Below, piece after piece: positions 35,296-43,596 of a stretch of DNA of 64,000 nt. Where the stretch lies: positions 45,707-109,706 of the forward strand of contig DJWK01000036.1 in NCBI GenBank assembly GCA_002441555.1. The letters are read 5' to 3'. The position numbers and the translations under genes were made by a program. The notes beneath the pieces are model-generated. The model was not told where the DNA came from, searched no databases, and was given only the letters and a program-made list of their open reading frames with translations. Source of the DNA: Thermodesulfobacteriaceae bacterium UBA6232. GTDB lineage: Bacteria; Desulfobacterota; Thermodesulfobacteria; Thermodesulfobacteriales; Thermodesulfobacteriaceae. How positions within the stretch are numbered: position 1 is the first letter of the stretch; each line of letters starts with the position of its first letter.

Positions 35296-35310
35296 AGGCA
35301 ATTCGTACTC

Positions 35311-35354
35311 TTGACAAATTTTTTAAAAAAGGTAATGTAAGTAATTACTTGCAT
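35311..35354 (+). promoter_or_regulatory. Efflux operon promoter overlapped by a 20-bp palindromic operator
   Basis: TTGACA (35311-35316) and TAATGT (35333-35338) have a 16-nt spacer. The palindrome ATGTAAGTAATTACTTGCAT (35335-35354) has a single mismatched base pair and covers the -10 and the start-site region. This is a typical repressor layout (TetR or MarR type). No repressor gene is visible in the window. Confidence 0.6.
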
Positions 35355-35372
35355 AATAAAAGGAAGAGGTAA

Positions 35373-36647
35373 ATGCAGCTGAAAAGGATTTTCTTTTTAA
35401 TAATAATTTTCTATGCATTTTTAATATCTGAGGCTTTTTCCAAAAAGATATTGACCCTTTCTGAGGCTGTAAGCCTTGCTATAAAAGCTAATCCGCAAAT
35501 TTCTTCTGCCCTAAAGCAAAAAGAGGAATTTTTCTTTCAAAAAAATGTTATAAGAGCAGAATTTTTTCCTAAGCTTTATCTAAATTATACCTATCAAAGG
35601 ACAGATCTCGGAAAAACTCAGCCTGAGATTGATACCCATCTTTTTGGACCAACACTTACCTGGAATGTCTTTTCCGGGTTTTCTACATATTTTGCCTTTA
35701 AAGAGGCTCTTTATTATTTATCTTCCCAAGATGATTACATAAGAGCAAAAATCAATGAAATAGCCCTTGCAACCATTAAGGCCTATATTGAATATTTTAA
35801 GGAAAAAGCACTCCTTGAGGCAGCGCTCAAAGATCTTGAAGATGCTCAAACAACTTTAAAACTTGCGCAAAAGCGTTTTGAGGTTGGGCTTTCCCCTTAT
35901 GCTGATGTGCTTGATGCTGAGGCAAGACTCAAAGAAGCAGAATTCAAGGTTACCAATTATAAATATTCAGCAGAGATTGCCAAGGCCAAACTTCTCACCC
36001 TTCTTAATGAAGACCTAACCAAAATGGAAGAATATGAACTACTTCCTGTGGAGGAAAAAGAGCTTTTATTAAAGCCCTTTTCTGAGTATATTGAAAAGGC
36101 TCTAAAACTTAGACCAGAACTTCTCTCCAAAGAAAAAGAAATTTTAGCTCAAGAATCCCGAGTTAAAAGTGTAAGGGGTGAATTTTTCCCTTCAATTGAT
36201 ATCTTTGCTAACTATTATCGTGAAGATTCCAAATTTTTTCCTGACTCTGATTTCGAATTTCAGGCAGGTATAAAAATTACCTTCCCATTGTTTACAGGGT
36301 TTTCAACGGTATCAAAACTTCAAAAGGAAAGGGCAACTCTTGAGAAAAAAAATTTTGAAAAACGAGATTTAGAGCTTGCCATTCAACAGGAGGTTTTCAG
36401 CAATTACAAACTCTTTGAAACCTCAAAGGAAAATCTTTCTGCTTCAAAGGCTCTCCTTGCAAAGCTTGAGGAGGATTATCGTATAGTACAAAAAAAATAT
36501 GAAAATGGTTTGGCAAGTATTGTGGACTTAACAACCATCATGGCAAGACTTTCTGAGGCAAGGGCACAAGTTGCTGTTTCAAAATATAATCTTATTTTAA
36601 ATTACTATAATCTTATTAAATCAACAGGGGAAATTCCAGGGCTTTAA
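35373..36647 (+). CDS. TolC-like outer membrane efflux channel
   Basis: The protein has 424 residues: a signal peptide (about 1-24) and then two TolC/OMF repeats (LTLSEAVSLAIKANPQISSAL; later LRPELLSKEKEILAQES and FENGLASIVDLTTIMARLSEA). TolC-type trimers form the outer membrane duct of tripartite pumps and type I secretion. There is no lipobox Cys, unlike the NodT-type channel at 3.3-4.7 kb. The ribosome binding site GGAAGAGG precedes ATG 35373. It is the first gene of the five-gene efflux operon. Confidence 0.9.
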   Translation: MQLKRIFFLIIIFYAFLISEAFSKKILTLSEAVSLAIKANPQISSALKQKEEFFFQKNVIRAEFFPKLYLNYTYQRTDLGKTQPEIDTHLFGPTLTWNVFSGFSTYFAFKEALYYLSSQDDYIRAKINEIALATIKAYIEYFKEKALLEAALKDLEDAQTTLKLAQKRFEVGLSPYADVLDAEARLKEAEFKVTNYKYSAEIAKAKLLTLLNEDLTKMEEYELLPVEEKELLLKPFSEYIEKALKLRPELLSKEKEILAQESRVKSVRGEFFPSIDIFANYYREDSKFFPDSDFEFQAGIKITFPLFTGFSTVSKLQKERATLEKKNFEKRDLELAIQQEVFSNYKLFETSKENLSASKALLAKLEEDYRIVQKKYENGLASIVDLTTIMARLSEARAQVAVSKYNLILNYYNLIKSTGEIPGL

Positions 36648-36652
36648 TTTCT

Positions 36653-37837
36653 ATGCAGAGGCTCTTACTTATTTTTTTAAGTATTCTTTTTCTCTTTTCC
36701 TGTAAAGGCTCTTCCAAAAAGGAAAATATCTATCCTCAAAGGACTGCCAAAGTTGAAAGAGGAACCATATATCTTGAGGTTGCGGCAACAGGGGCGGTTA
36801 AACCCCAGGTGGGAGCAAGTGTTAAGGTTGGAGCAAGAATTTCAGGTAAAGTTGAAAAACTCTTTGTTAGACAGGGAGATTTTGTCAAGGCAGGACAACT
36901 TATTGCTATCATTGAACACGAAGATTTAAAAAAACAGTATGAGCGCTATCAATACGAATACAAACAGGCTTTAAGCGAGCTTGAAAAGATTAAAATCACC
37001 TATCCAGAGCGCATAAAAGCCAAAAAGGAAAATATTTTTGCCCTTGAAGCGGAGCTTTCTCAAATTGAAAAAGAACTTAGGAGGCTTGAAAAGCTTTACA
37101 AAGATGGTCTCATTTCTAAAACCGATTTTGAGCGTATGGAAAGGGATAGAGCTGTAAAACTTCACCAAGTTGAAGGTGAACGCGCAGAGTTAAAGGCCCT
37201 TGAAGAAGAATACAGAAAAGAGCTTGAAAGAGCAAAAGCCAGTGTGGAAGCTGCCAAAAGACAGGTTGAGGAAGCAAGAGTTAGGCTGAACTATGCCTTT
37301 GTGTATTCTCCCATAAATGGCTATGTATCTGAGGTGACAACCCAGCAAGGAGAAACGGTGGTTGCAGGGCTTAATGCCCCCACCTTTATTACAGTGATTG
37401 ATCTTTCCCGTCTTGAAGTCCATTGTTACATTGACGAAACCGATATTGGAAAAATAAAGCCTGGATTGGAGGCTTCTTTTAAAGTGGATAGCTTTCCTGA
37501 TAAAATTTTTAAGGCCAGGGTGAGAACCATCTATCCAGGAGCTATAATTAAAAACAATGTGGTTTTTTATGATACTGTGCTTGATATTTTAACTCCCTAC
37601 GAAAATTATCTAAGGCCTGAAATGACTGCACAAGTGACAATTATAGTAGATAAAAAAGAAGGGGCTCTTCTTGTCCCGAGCAGCTCTGTAAAAATAGACA
37701 ATGAGGGTAAACACTATGTGATGGTTAAAAAAGAAGATAAATGGGAAAAAAGAGTGGTTAAAGTAGGCTGGGAATCAAGAGGTAAAACAGAAATTCTTGA
37801 AGGCTTAAAGGAAGGAGAAGTTGTAGGAGTCTGGTAA
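36653..37837 (+). CDS. MacA-like periplasmic adaptor, lipoprotein
   Basis: This 394-residue membrane fusion protein carries a lipoprotein signal (LFLFSCKGSS, lipobox near residue 17). A lipoyl half-motif (GASVKVGARISGKVEKLFV) is followed by a long coiled-coil hairpin (about 85-215), then the second lipoyl half (AFVYSPINGYVSEVTTQQGE) and a beta-barrel. This is the HlyD/MacA domain order. It bridges the TolC-like channel and the ABC transporter encoded downstream. Confidence 0.9.
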   Translation: MQRLLLIFLSILFLFSCKGSSKKENIYPQRTAKVERGTIYLEVAATGAVKPQVGASVKVGARISGKVEKLFVRQGDFVKAGQLIAIIEHEDLKKQYERYQYEYKQALSELEKIKITYPERIKAKKENIFALEAELSQIEKELRRLEKLYKDGLISKTDFERMERDRAVKLHQVEGERAELKALEEEYRKELERAKASVEAAKRQVEEARVRLNYAFVYSPINGYVSEVTTQQGETVVAGLNAPTFITVIDLSRLEVHCYIDETDIGKIKPGLEASFKVDSFPDKIFKARVRTIYPGAIIKNNVVFYDTVLDILTPYENYLRPEMTAQVTIIVDKKEGALLVPSSSVKIDNEGKHYVMVKKEDKWEKRVVKVGWESRGKTEILEGLKEGEVVGVW

Positions 37838-37843
37838 AGTATT

Positions 37844-38518
37844 GTGTCTGAAATTCTTATTCAATTAATAGATATAAAAAAGAGCTTTCAAATAGGAAAA
37901 ATTAAATACGAAGTTCTTAAGGGAATAAATCTTGAGGTTCGTAGGGGAGACTTTTTAGCCATTATGGGACCCTCTGGAGGGGGGAAATCAACCTTACTTA
38001 ATATTCTTGGGCTTCTTGATAGGGCAGATTCAGGGGTTTATCTCTTTGAAGGAAGGGATGTAACCACCCTTTCTGAAAGGGAGCTTGCAAATCTAAGAAA
38101 TCAAAAAATTGGATTTATTTTTCAGGCCTTTCATCTGGTTCCCTGGGCAACAGCTTTAGAAAATGTTCTTCTGCCAGCCCTTTACAGCGAAAAAATAACA
38201 GAAGAAAAGATTGAAAGGGCCCATAAACTGCTTGAGAAACTCGGACTTGCTGATAAGAAAAATCATAGGCCTTCTGAACTTTCAGGGGGTCAGCAACAAA
38301 GGGTTGCCATAGCCCGCGCCCTTATAAATAAACCTTCCCTTTTGCTTGCAGATGAACCAACGGGCAACCTTGATTCTCAAAGTAGTAACGAGGTTATGGA
38401 GGTTCTTGAAGATTTAAACAGAGAAGGTTTAACCATTATAATGGTGACCCATGAAAGAGACATAGCTCAAAGGGCAAAGCGAATAAAATTTTTAAAGGAT
38501 GGTCAGTTTTTAGAATGA
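37844..38518 (+). CDS. MacB/LolD-type ABC ATPase
   Basis: The protein has 224 residues. Walker A is GPSGGGKST, the signature LSGGQQQRVAIARAL, Walker B LLLADEPTGNLD and the H-loop VTHERD. Its closest types are LolD and the ATPase part of MacB. Here the ATPase is separate from the permeases, unlike E. coli MacB where they are fused. GTG 37844 is 6 nt after the adaptor stop. Confidence 0.92.
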   Translation: MSEILIQLIDIKKSFQIGKIKYEVLKGINLEVRRGDFLAIMGPSGGGKSTLLNILGLLDRADSGVYLFEGRDVTTLSERELANLRNQKIGFIFQAFHLVPWATALENVLLPALYSEKITEEKIERAHKLLEKLGLADKKNHRPSELSGGQQQRVAIARALINKPSLLLADEPTGNLDSQSSNEVMEVLEDLNREGLTIIMVTHERDIAQRAKRIKFLKDGQFLE

Positions 38519-39726
38519 GATTAAACAGATTTTTCATAATGGAGGTTTTAAAGGAGCTTTTGGCAAATAAGGTAAATCTATTTTTCATTATTCTTGCACT
38601 GACTTTCAGTCTTACAGCTCTTAACACCATTTACGCCCTTGGAAAATCAGCAGAAAAACAGATTCTTGATTATCTTGCCAATCTCAATTTCGGAAAGGAT
38701 GCTGCCCTTGTTCTTGCTGGTGGAAGAAGAATTATGGGTCTTATGGTAACAAGAACGGACACCCTTAAAATGGAAGATGTCAGAGCCATTGAAAAATTTG
38801 AGTTTGTAAAAATGGTTTCTCCTTTTCTCGGTGGTGTAATTGAAGTTTCCTCACGAGGAAAAGTTGAAAAGTTAAGAGTTGACGGAGTTTTACCCATATA
38901 CAGTATAGCCAATAACTGGCAGGTTATAAAAGGAAGATTTATCAATGAAGAAGATGTAAAAAAGCTTAAAAGAGTTGCAGTTTTGGGGGCAGAGATTGAG
39001 AAAAAAATGGGTTTAAAAAATCCTATAGGAGAAAAAATAAAAATTGGGGATCAATATTATACAATTATTGGGGTGCTTGAAAAAAAGGGAAGCCTTGGAA
39101 ATTACCCTCTTGACGAGAGAATACTTGTTCCTTTAAGCACCGCTCAGAGAAGAATTTTTAATGTAGATTACATCAGAGGTTTTAAAATAGTCTTTTTTGA
39201 AGGAACAGATTTAAATCAGGCGGTAAAAACCATAAGAAAACTTTTAAGAGCGAGGCATCACATTGATGAATTTGAGCCTGATGACTTTCGCATTATAACC
39301 CCAGATATGGCAGTTGAGAGATTCACAAGAACTTCAAGGACCCTTAGTGCCTTTTTATTAAGTATTGCTTTAATAAGTCTTGTTATTAGTGGGGTTATAA
39401 TTATGAACCTTATGACCGCAAGTGTGGAAGAAAAGGCAGGAATTATTGCCTTAAGGATAGCCATTGGTGCTACAAAAAGGGATATTCTCTCACATTATCT
39501 TTTCTCAGCCCTTTTTATCGCAGGTATTTGTGGAGTTATAGGTTGGATTATTAGCCTTTTTTTGATGAAGGTAATCAGCCTTTTTACCTCCTTAAAACCC
39601 CTTTTTTCTTGGGGGACCTTTTTTTTAAGCCTTGGTTTCTCCTTTTTTACCTGTATAATTTTTAGCATTTTTCCAGCTTTAAAGGCAACAAAAGTTGAAC
39701 CAGCCATTCTATTAAAAAGTCTATGA
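38515..39726 (+). CDS. MacB-like ABC permease, subunit 1
   Basis: The protein has 403 residues. TM1 near the N-terminus is followed by a large periplasmic MacB-type domain (VDGVLPIYSIANNWQVIKGRF, GAEIEKKMGLKNPIGEKI) and three C-terminal helices with the FtsX motif GIIALRIAIGATKRDIL. It ends TKVEPAILLKSL, typical of the MacB/LolCE class. It overlaps the ATPase by 4 nt and the second permease by 4 nt. Confidence 0.9.
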   Translation: MRLNRFFIMEVLKELLANKVNLFFIILALTFSLTALNTIYALGKSAEKQILDYLANLNFGKDAALVLAGGRRIMGLMVTRTDTLKMEDVRAIEKFEFVKMVSPFLGGVIEVSSRGKVEKLRVDGVLPIYSIANNWQVIKGRFINEEDVKKLKRVAVLGAEIEKKMGLKNPIGEKIKIGDQYYTIIGVLEKKGSLGNYPLDERILVPLSTAQRRIFNVDYIRGFKIVFFEGTDLNQAVKTIRKLLRARHHIDEFEPDDFRIITPDMAVERFTRTSRTLSAFLLSIALISLVISGVIIMNLMTASVEEKAGIIALRIAIGATKRDILSHYLFSALFIAGICGVIGWIISLFLMKVISLFTSLKPLFSWGTFFLSLGFSFFTCIIFSIFPALKATKVEPAILLKSL

Positions 39727-40934
39727 AAAAAATAACATTAAGGCTTCTTTTGGGAGGGATTCTTTACAAAAAATTAAGGCTTTTTCTTTCGGTTCTTGGA
39801 ATAATTATTGGAGTTTCTGCCCTGTTTTTGATGAATACCTTTGGAGAGGCAGCCAAAAAGAAAACCCTAAAAGAAATAGAAACCTTTGGGCCTGATATTT
39901 TAATGATAATTCCTGGCCAGGTCAGAGTAAGAGCTGGAAGAGCAATTCAAACGGAACAGACCGTTACTTTGAAAATGGAAGACGCTCTGGCTTTGGAAAA
40001 AATTTCTCACATAAAGGCTTTCTCTCCTATTTATACTGGGATGGGAACAGCCCGTTATTCCTTCAAAACCATAACAACTACTATAAACGGAGTTAATGAA
40101 GCCTACCTATTCATAAGAAAATTTGCCCTCCTTGAAGGAAGAAATTTCCTTAAAAGTGAAATTACTGGTTATAAAAAAGTTGCCATTCTCGGCTATAAAG
40201 TAAAAAGGGAATTATTTGGTGAAGACTCAGCAGAAGGTAAGGTGATTCTAATTAACAAGCTACCCTTTAAAGTCATCGGAGTTCTTAACCCCATAGGAAT
40301 TGATGCCAGCAATCAGGATCAGGATGATCAAATCCTTATTCCTGTCACCACTGCAACAGCAGCAGTTTTTAATGTGGATTATCTAACAGGAATATATGTT
40401 TCCGTGGAAAATCCCTCTCTTATTTCACAGATAGAAAAAAACATAGAGAGCCTTCTTATGAAAAGACACAAAGTTTCTCAACTAAACAAGGATTTTAATA
40501 TTGTTAAAGCTGAAGATATACTTAAATTCAGAACAGAGGCCTCCAAATTATTTACCACCCTGGTTCAAAGTATTTCCATAATCTGTCTCGTAGTAGGAAG
40601 CCTTGGTGTTACTGCTATAATGTTACTTTCTGTAAATGAGAGAAAAAAAGAAATTGGTTTAAGACTTGCAATTGGGGCTTCAAGAAAGAAAATCCTTTTT
40701 CAATTTTTAATGGAAAGTATCTTCATTACTTTTATAGGGGGCTTGATAGGTCTTTTTTCAGGAATTTTTCTTTCTCTCATTTTTCTTCCCATACTTAAAT
40801 ATCCTTTTGTTTTCCCTTTTAAACCCATTATTGTGTCTTCCCTTTTAACCATTGTTTTCGGACTTATTTCAGGGGTCTATCCAGCCTATAAAGCAAGTAA
40901 AATAGATCCAGCCATTCTTCTTAAAGGCCTTTAA
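39723..40934 (+). CDS. MacB-like ABC permease, subunit 2
   Basis: It also has 403 residues and the same domain plan as the preceding gene (SVLGIIIGVSALFLM at TM1; VAILGYKVKRELFGEDSAEGKVI; EIGLRLAIGASRKKILFQFL; SKIDPAILLKGL). The two paralogues probably form a heterodimer with two copies of the single ATPase, in place of the homodimeric MacB. The substrate is unknown. Confidence 0.9.
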   Translation: MKKITLRLLLGGILYKKLRLFLSVLGIIIGVSALFLMNTFGEAAKKKTLKEIETFGPDILMIIPGQVRVRAGRAIQTEQTVTLKMEDALALEKISHIKAFSPIYTGMGTARYSFKTITTTINGVNEAYLFIRKFALLEGRNFLKSEITGYKKVAILGYKVKRELFGEDSAEGKVILINKLPFKVIGVLNPIGIDASNQDQDDQILIPVTTATAAVFNVDYLTGIYVSVENPSLISQIEKNIESLLMKRHKVSQLNKDFNIVKAEDILKFRTEASKLFTTLVQSISIICLVVGSLGVTAIMLLSVNERKKEIGLRLAIGASRKKILFQFLMESIFITFIGGLIGLFSGIFLSLIFLPILKYPFVFPFKPIIVSSLLTIVFGLISGVYPAYKASKIDPAILLKGL

Positions 40935-40938
40935 CATC

Positions 40939-40966
40939 TTGGATTCTTTATCCAAAGCCTTATATT
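40939..40966 (+). promoter_or_regulatory. Possible promoter with inverted repeat before the YhcC gene
   Basis: TTGGAT (40939-40944) and TATATT (40961-40966) have a 16-nt spacer, and the -10 ends 6 nt before ATG 40973, which lacks a Shine-Dalgarno. The inverted repeat TTGGAT-TCTTT-ATCCAA (40939-40955) covers the -35 and could be an operator, or a weak hairpin ending the efflux operon; no U-tract follows. Confidence 0.35.
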
Positions 40967-40972
40967 AAAAAC

Positions 40973-41896
40973 ATGATGGAAAAATCTCTTTATTACAGCT
41001 TGAATCAATTTTTAAAAGAAAGATTTGGTGAAAAGGTAAAAAAGATTCCCCTTGATGCGGGTTTTACCTGTCCCAATAGAGACGGAACCAAGGGAAAGGG
41101 TGGTTGTATTTATTGTGATGCTAAGGGCTCAGGAACAGGACTTGGTCAAAGCCTTTCTCTCAAAGAACAGATTGAATTTTTTATAGAAAGGTTCAAAAAA
41201 AAGGGCTTTAAAAAATTTATTGCCTATTTTCAGTCTTTTTCAAATTCCTATGGACCTTTATCAAAATTAAGAGAAACCTACAGTATTATTTTGAATTATC
41301 CTGAAATTATTGGCCTTGCCATTGGCACAAGACCTGATTGCATAGATATAGGGGTAATCAATCTTTTAAAGGAATTTCAATATCTCGGGTATTATCTATG
41401 GGTTGAACTTGGCCTTCAAAGCAAACACAATCAAACTCTAAAATTTATAAACAGAGGCCATACCTTTGAAGATTTTCTTTCTGCCTTTTATCTCCTTAAA
41501 GAGCACGAAATCCCTGTTGTAGTGCATATTATCTTTGGATTGCCTGGAGAAAGCAGAGATATGATGTTGGACACTGTAAAAACCCTTTCAGAATTAAAAC
41601 CCGAGGGTATTAAGTTTCATGCTTTATATATCCTTGAAGGGTCCCCCCTTGGAGAACTCTATAAGGCCGGAAAAGTAAAGGAACTTTCTCTAAAGGAATA
41701 TGCAAGCCTTGTTGGAGACTCTTTATCTTTTCTTCCTCCAGAGACAGTAATTCATCGTTTAACTTCTGATCCTCCGAAAGAGGGGCTTCTTTCACCAATG
41801 TGGCTTTTGAATAAAAATCAGGTCATAAAGAGTATTACTGATTATATGAAAGAAACGGGGCAATATCAGGGTAAATTTTATCATAATTTATCTTGA
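40973..41896 (+). CDS. YhcC-type radical SAM protein (TIGR01212-like)
   Basis: The protein has 307 residues. The cluster motif lies in FTCPNRDGTKGKGGCIYCDA, the extended CxnCxxC spacing of the YhcC family, with an Elp3-like radical SAM barrel (ELGLQSKHNQTLKFINRGH; IFGLPGES). The function of YhcC is not settled. ATG 40973 or the adjacent ATG 40976 could start it. The 3' end converges with the BON gene, overlapping by 9 bp. Confidence 0.88.
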   Translation: MMEKSLYYSLNQFLKERFGEKVKKIPLDAGFTCPNRDGTKGKGGCIYCDAKGSGTGLGQSLSLKEQIEFFIERFKKKGFKKFIAYFQSFSNSYGPLSKLRETYSIILNYPEIIGLAIGTRPDCIDIGVINLLKEFQYLGYYLWVELGLQSKHNQTLKFINRGHTFEDFLSAFYLLKEHEIPVVVHIIFGLPGESRDMMLDTVKTLSELKPEGIKFHALYILEGSPLGELYKAGKVKELSLKEYASLVGDSLSFLPPETVIHRLTSDPPKEGLLSPMWLLNKNQVIKSITDYMKETGQYQGKFYHNLS

Positions 41897-42496
41897 GCTC
41901 TTAATTTGAATATTAACTATAACCTGTTTAACCCCTTCAACGGATTTGGCAAGTCTCACCGCCCTTTCCCTTTGAGATTCCCTTTCAACAACCCCTGTTA
42001 GAGTAACCACTCCATTTAGAGTATCAACATCAATAGAGAGGGCCTTTAATTCTGGATCAGCAATAAATTTAGCCTTTATTCTTGCAGTAATTTCCTTATC
42101 ATCAAGGTATCTACCAATACTTCTTTTACCTACTCTCAAATTATTAACTACTTTTTTAACACCTGGGACACTTCTTGCTATTTCTATCGCCCTATTTATT
42201 TCTTTTTCACTTTCAACAAGACCTGTTAAGGTTACAACTCCGTTTACAGTATCCACATCAATTTTTCTTGCCTTGGTTATAGGATCTTCAATGAGTTTGG
42301 CTTTAACTTTGGCTGTAATTATGGCATCATCAACTTGGGTTCCAACAGTTCTTGGGTCTGTTGCAACTTTATAGCCCTCATAGGCCCCTCCCCCCACAAG
42401 CACCCATCCACACCCACATAAATTAAAAACAAGCAAAATCAAAGTCAAACTAAAAAGCCCTTTACTTTTTCCGATATAAGAATTAAAATTTTTCAT
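41888..42496 (-). CDS. BON-domain lipoprotein, two BON repeats
   Basis: The protein has 202 residues. The signal peptide has a lipobox (FNLCGC, Cys near residue 29), followed by two BON domains: first DDAIITAKVKAKLIEDP with VDTVNGVVTLTGLVESE, second DKEITARIKAKFIADPE with VDTLNGVVTLTGVVERE. Two-BON lipoproteins of the DolP type bind anionic phospholipids and help keep the outer membrane intact. The start is separated by only 14 bp from a divergent gene. Confidence 0.88.
   Translation of the reverse strand: MKNFNSYIGKSKGLFSLTLILLVFNLCGCGWVLVGGGAYEGYKVATDPRTVGTQVDDAIITAKVKAKLIEDPITKARKIDVDTVNGVVTLTGLVESEKEINRAIEIARSVPGVKKVVNNLRVGKRSIGRYLDDKEITARIKAKFIADPELKALSIDVDTLNGVVTLTGVVERESQRERAVRLAKSVEGVKQVIVNIQIKSSR
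42461..42489 (+). promoter_or_regulatory. Candidate promoter inside the BON gene reading to the 42511 gene
   Basis: TTTACT (42461-42466) and TAAAAT (42484-42489) have a 17-nt spacer and point to a transcript starting near 42496. The elements lie within the signal-peptide codons of the divergent BON gene, because the 14-bp gap between the genes cannot hold a promoter. Confidence 0.4.
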
Positions 42497-42510
42497 AAGG
42501 AGGACCTCCT
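42497..42510. promoter_or_regulatory. Two interleaved divergent ribosome binding sites
   Basis: The whole intergenic sequence is AAGGAGGACCTCCT. Read forward, AAGGAGG lies 7 nt before ATG 42511; read in reverse, AGGAGG lies 8 nt before ATG 42496. The sequence is nearly palindromic. Both start codons are therefore supported, and any promoters must lie inside the opposite gene. Confidence 0.75.
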
Positions 42511-42903
42511 ATGAAGATTGATCCCAAAAATTTTTTCAATATTAATTTTATCACTCCTGAAGCTATTTCAAAGCAGGGAAATAAAATTTTTGAAGACTAT
42601 TTAAAAAGTGCACTTCTTGAACTTGAGAAAGCAGAATTACTCAAGGAGGAGGAAAGGGAAAAAATTAAGTTTTTACATGATAAGCTTACCTTTTCCCTTG
42701 AACTCATGGATAAAATCGCAAAAACTCCCATAAATCAGGCCACTTCATCCACAGTGGGAGATTTTCTTCTTGCCCAGGCCCTTGAAATGGAAAAGATAGC
42801 AGAAACTCTTCCTGAAGGTGCCTTAAGAAATCTTTTTAAAGAATCTGCCCTTTATATTGGGATTGAAGCTGAAAAACTTCGCCAGGGATATTATAATATT
42901 TAA
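42511..42903 (+). CDS. Hypothetical helical protein
   Basis: This 130-residue protein is not recognised. It has no signal peptide and no cysteines, is rich in Glu, Lys and Leu, and should be helical (IFEDYLKSALLELEKAELLKEEE; AQALEMEKIAETLPEGALR). It has an excellent ribosome binding site. It starts 14 bp from the divergent BON lipoprotein gene and converges on the next gene with a 6-bp gap. Confidence 0.75.
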   Translation: MKIDPKNFFNINFITPEAISKQGNKIFEDYLKSALLELEKAELLKEEEREKIKFLHDKLTFSLELMDKIAKTPINQATSSTVGDFLLAQALEMEKIAETLPEGALRNLFKESALYIGIEAEKLRQGYYNI

Positions 42904-42909
42904 CTTCAA

Positions 42910-43596
42910 TTAATATTGAGCTTTTATAAGTAAAACTCCTTTTTCTTCGGCAAGTTCTTCTACTTCTTTTTTAACCTCAACTGCCACAACCGTTGGAATT
43001 ACTTCTTTTTTCAATATTCCTGCAAGTAAATCTGCCCTCTCAATGGCTCTTTCAAGATCCTTTTCATATAGACTGTAGGAAATCTCCACTGCTAAAACCA
43101 CTGGTTTTTTCGTAGCCTTTATCTCACCCTCCACAACCAGATCAAGCTCAAGAAGGGATACAAATTGATCTTCAGCAAGTTTTCCCTCTTCTTCTGCTTG
43201 TTCTAAGAGAGGTATTAATTCTTTGTCTTCTAACCTTCTTGCCTTTCTTAAAACTCTTCCAAAATAGGCATAAAATTTCTCTCTTATCGTTCTTTCAAAA
43301 TCTTTTCCCTTAAATCTCCCAAACTCTCCCTTAAGATAAGCCACATCTTTTTTCAATACTTCCACATCTTTTTTCAATACATCCACATCTTTCTCTATTT
43401 TATCTACTCTTTTAATCAGTTCATCAAACTTTCGTGGTAATTCTAAAAGTTCTGTAGTTAAAATTATTTTCCTAAGTTCTTCAAGCCACTCTGGATGTGC
43501 TTTTAAGGCCCTTAAAATATCAGCAAAAGTTTTAATGGAATACCCTTCTGCTTCTTTTTCAATCTCTTCAGAACTTTTATAAACACTTACTCCCAT
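42910..43596 (-). CDS. Coiled-coil protein with possible PD-(D/E)XK-like C-terminal domain
   Basis: The protein has 228 residues. An N-terminal segment (TFADILRALKAHPEWLEELR) leads to a heptad coiled coil (about 62-95: VDVLKKDVEVLKKDVAYLK). The C-terminal domain (ELDLVVEGEIKATKKPVVLAVEIS) resembles degenerate nuclease-fold domains in hypothetical proteins of thermophiles (DUF3782-like, from memory). The usual catalytic Lys after E-x is replaced by Ser (VEIS), so activity is doubtful. ATG 43596 has GGAGGAG just upstream and is preferred to TTG 43608. Confidence 0.6.
   Translation of the reverse strand: MGVSVYKSSEEIEKEAEGYSIKTFADILRALKAHPEWLEELRKIILTTELLELPRKFDELIKRVDKIEKDVDVLKKDVEVLKKDVAYLKGEFGRFKGKDFERTIREKFYAYFGRVLRKARRLEDKELIPLLEQAEEEGKLAEDQFVSLLELDLVVEGEIKATKKPVVLAVEISYSLYEKDLERAIERADLLAGILKKEVIPTVVAVEVKKEVEELAEEKGVLLIKAQY
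43341..43403. repeat. 21-bp tandem repeat encoding coiled-coil heptads
   Basis: Units at 43341-43361 and 43362-43382 differ at a single base (CACATCTTTTTTCAATACTTC versus ...CATC), with a degenerate third unit at 43383-43403. Each unit encodes one heptad of the DVxVLKK type, so unit gain or loss would change coiled-coil length without a frameshift. Confidence 0.75.

Larger units (their letters stand above)
34884..35372. other. 489-bp intergenic region, no gene, repeat- and hairpin-rich
   Basis: It lies between divergent operons and is very AT-rich with no convincing ORF. It holds small inverted repeats at 35003-35017 (CATTAC/GTAATG) and 35037-35050 (CGAAAT/ATTTCG), an imperfect direct repeat at about 35063-35122 sharing TTCAC and TTAAGTGT, a larger imperfect hairpin at about 35183-35216, a 15-bp tandem repeat at 35266-35295, and the promoters of both flanking operons. 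No tRNA, CRISPR or transposon end is seen. Confidence 0.6.

Noticed and set aside
43341..43403. Start of a CRISPR array
   Set aside because: The units are contiguous 21-bp repeats in frame within a coiled-coil gene, with no spacers.
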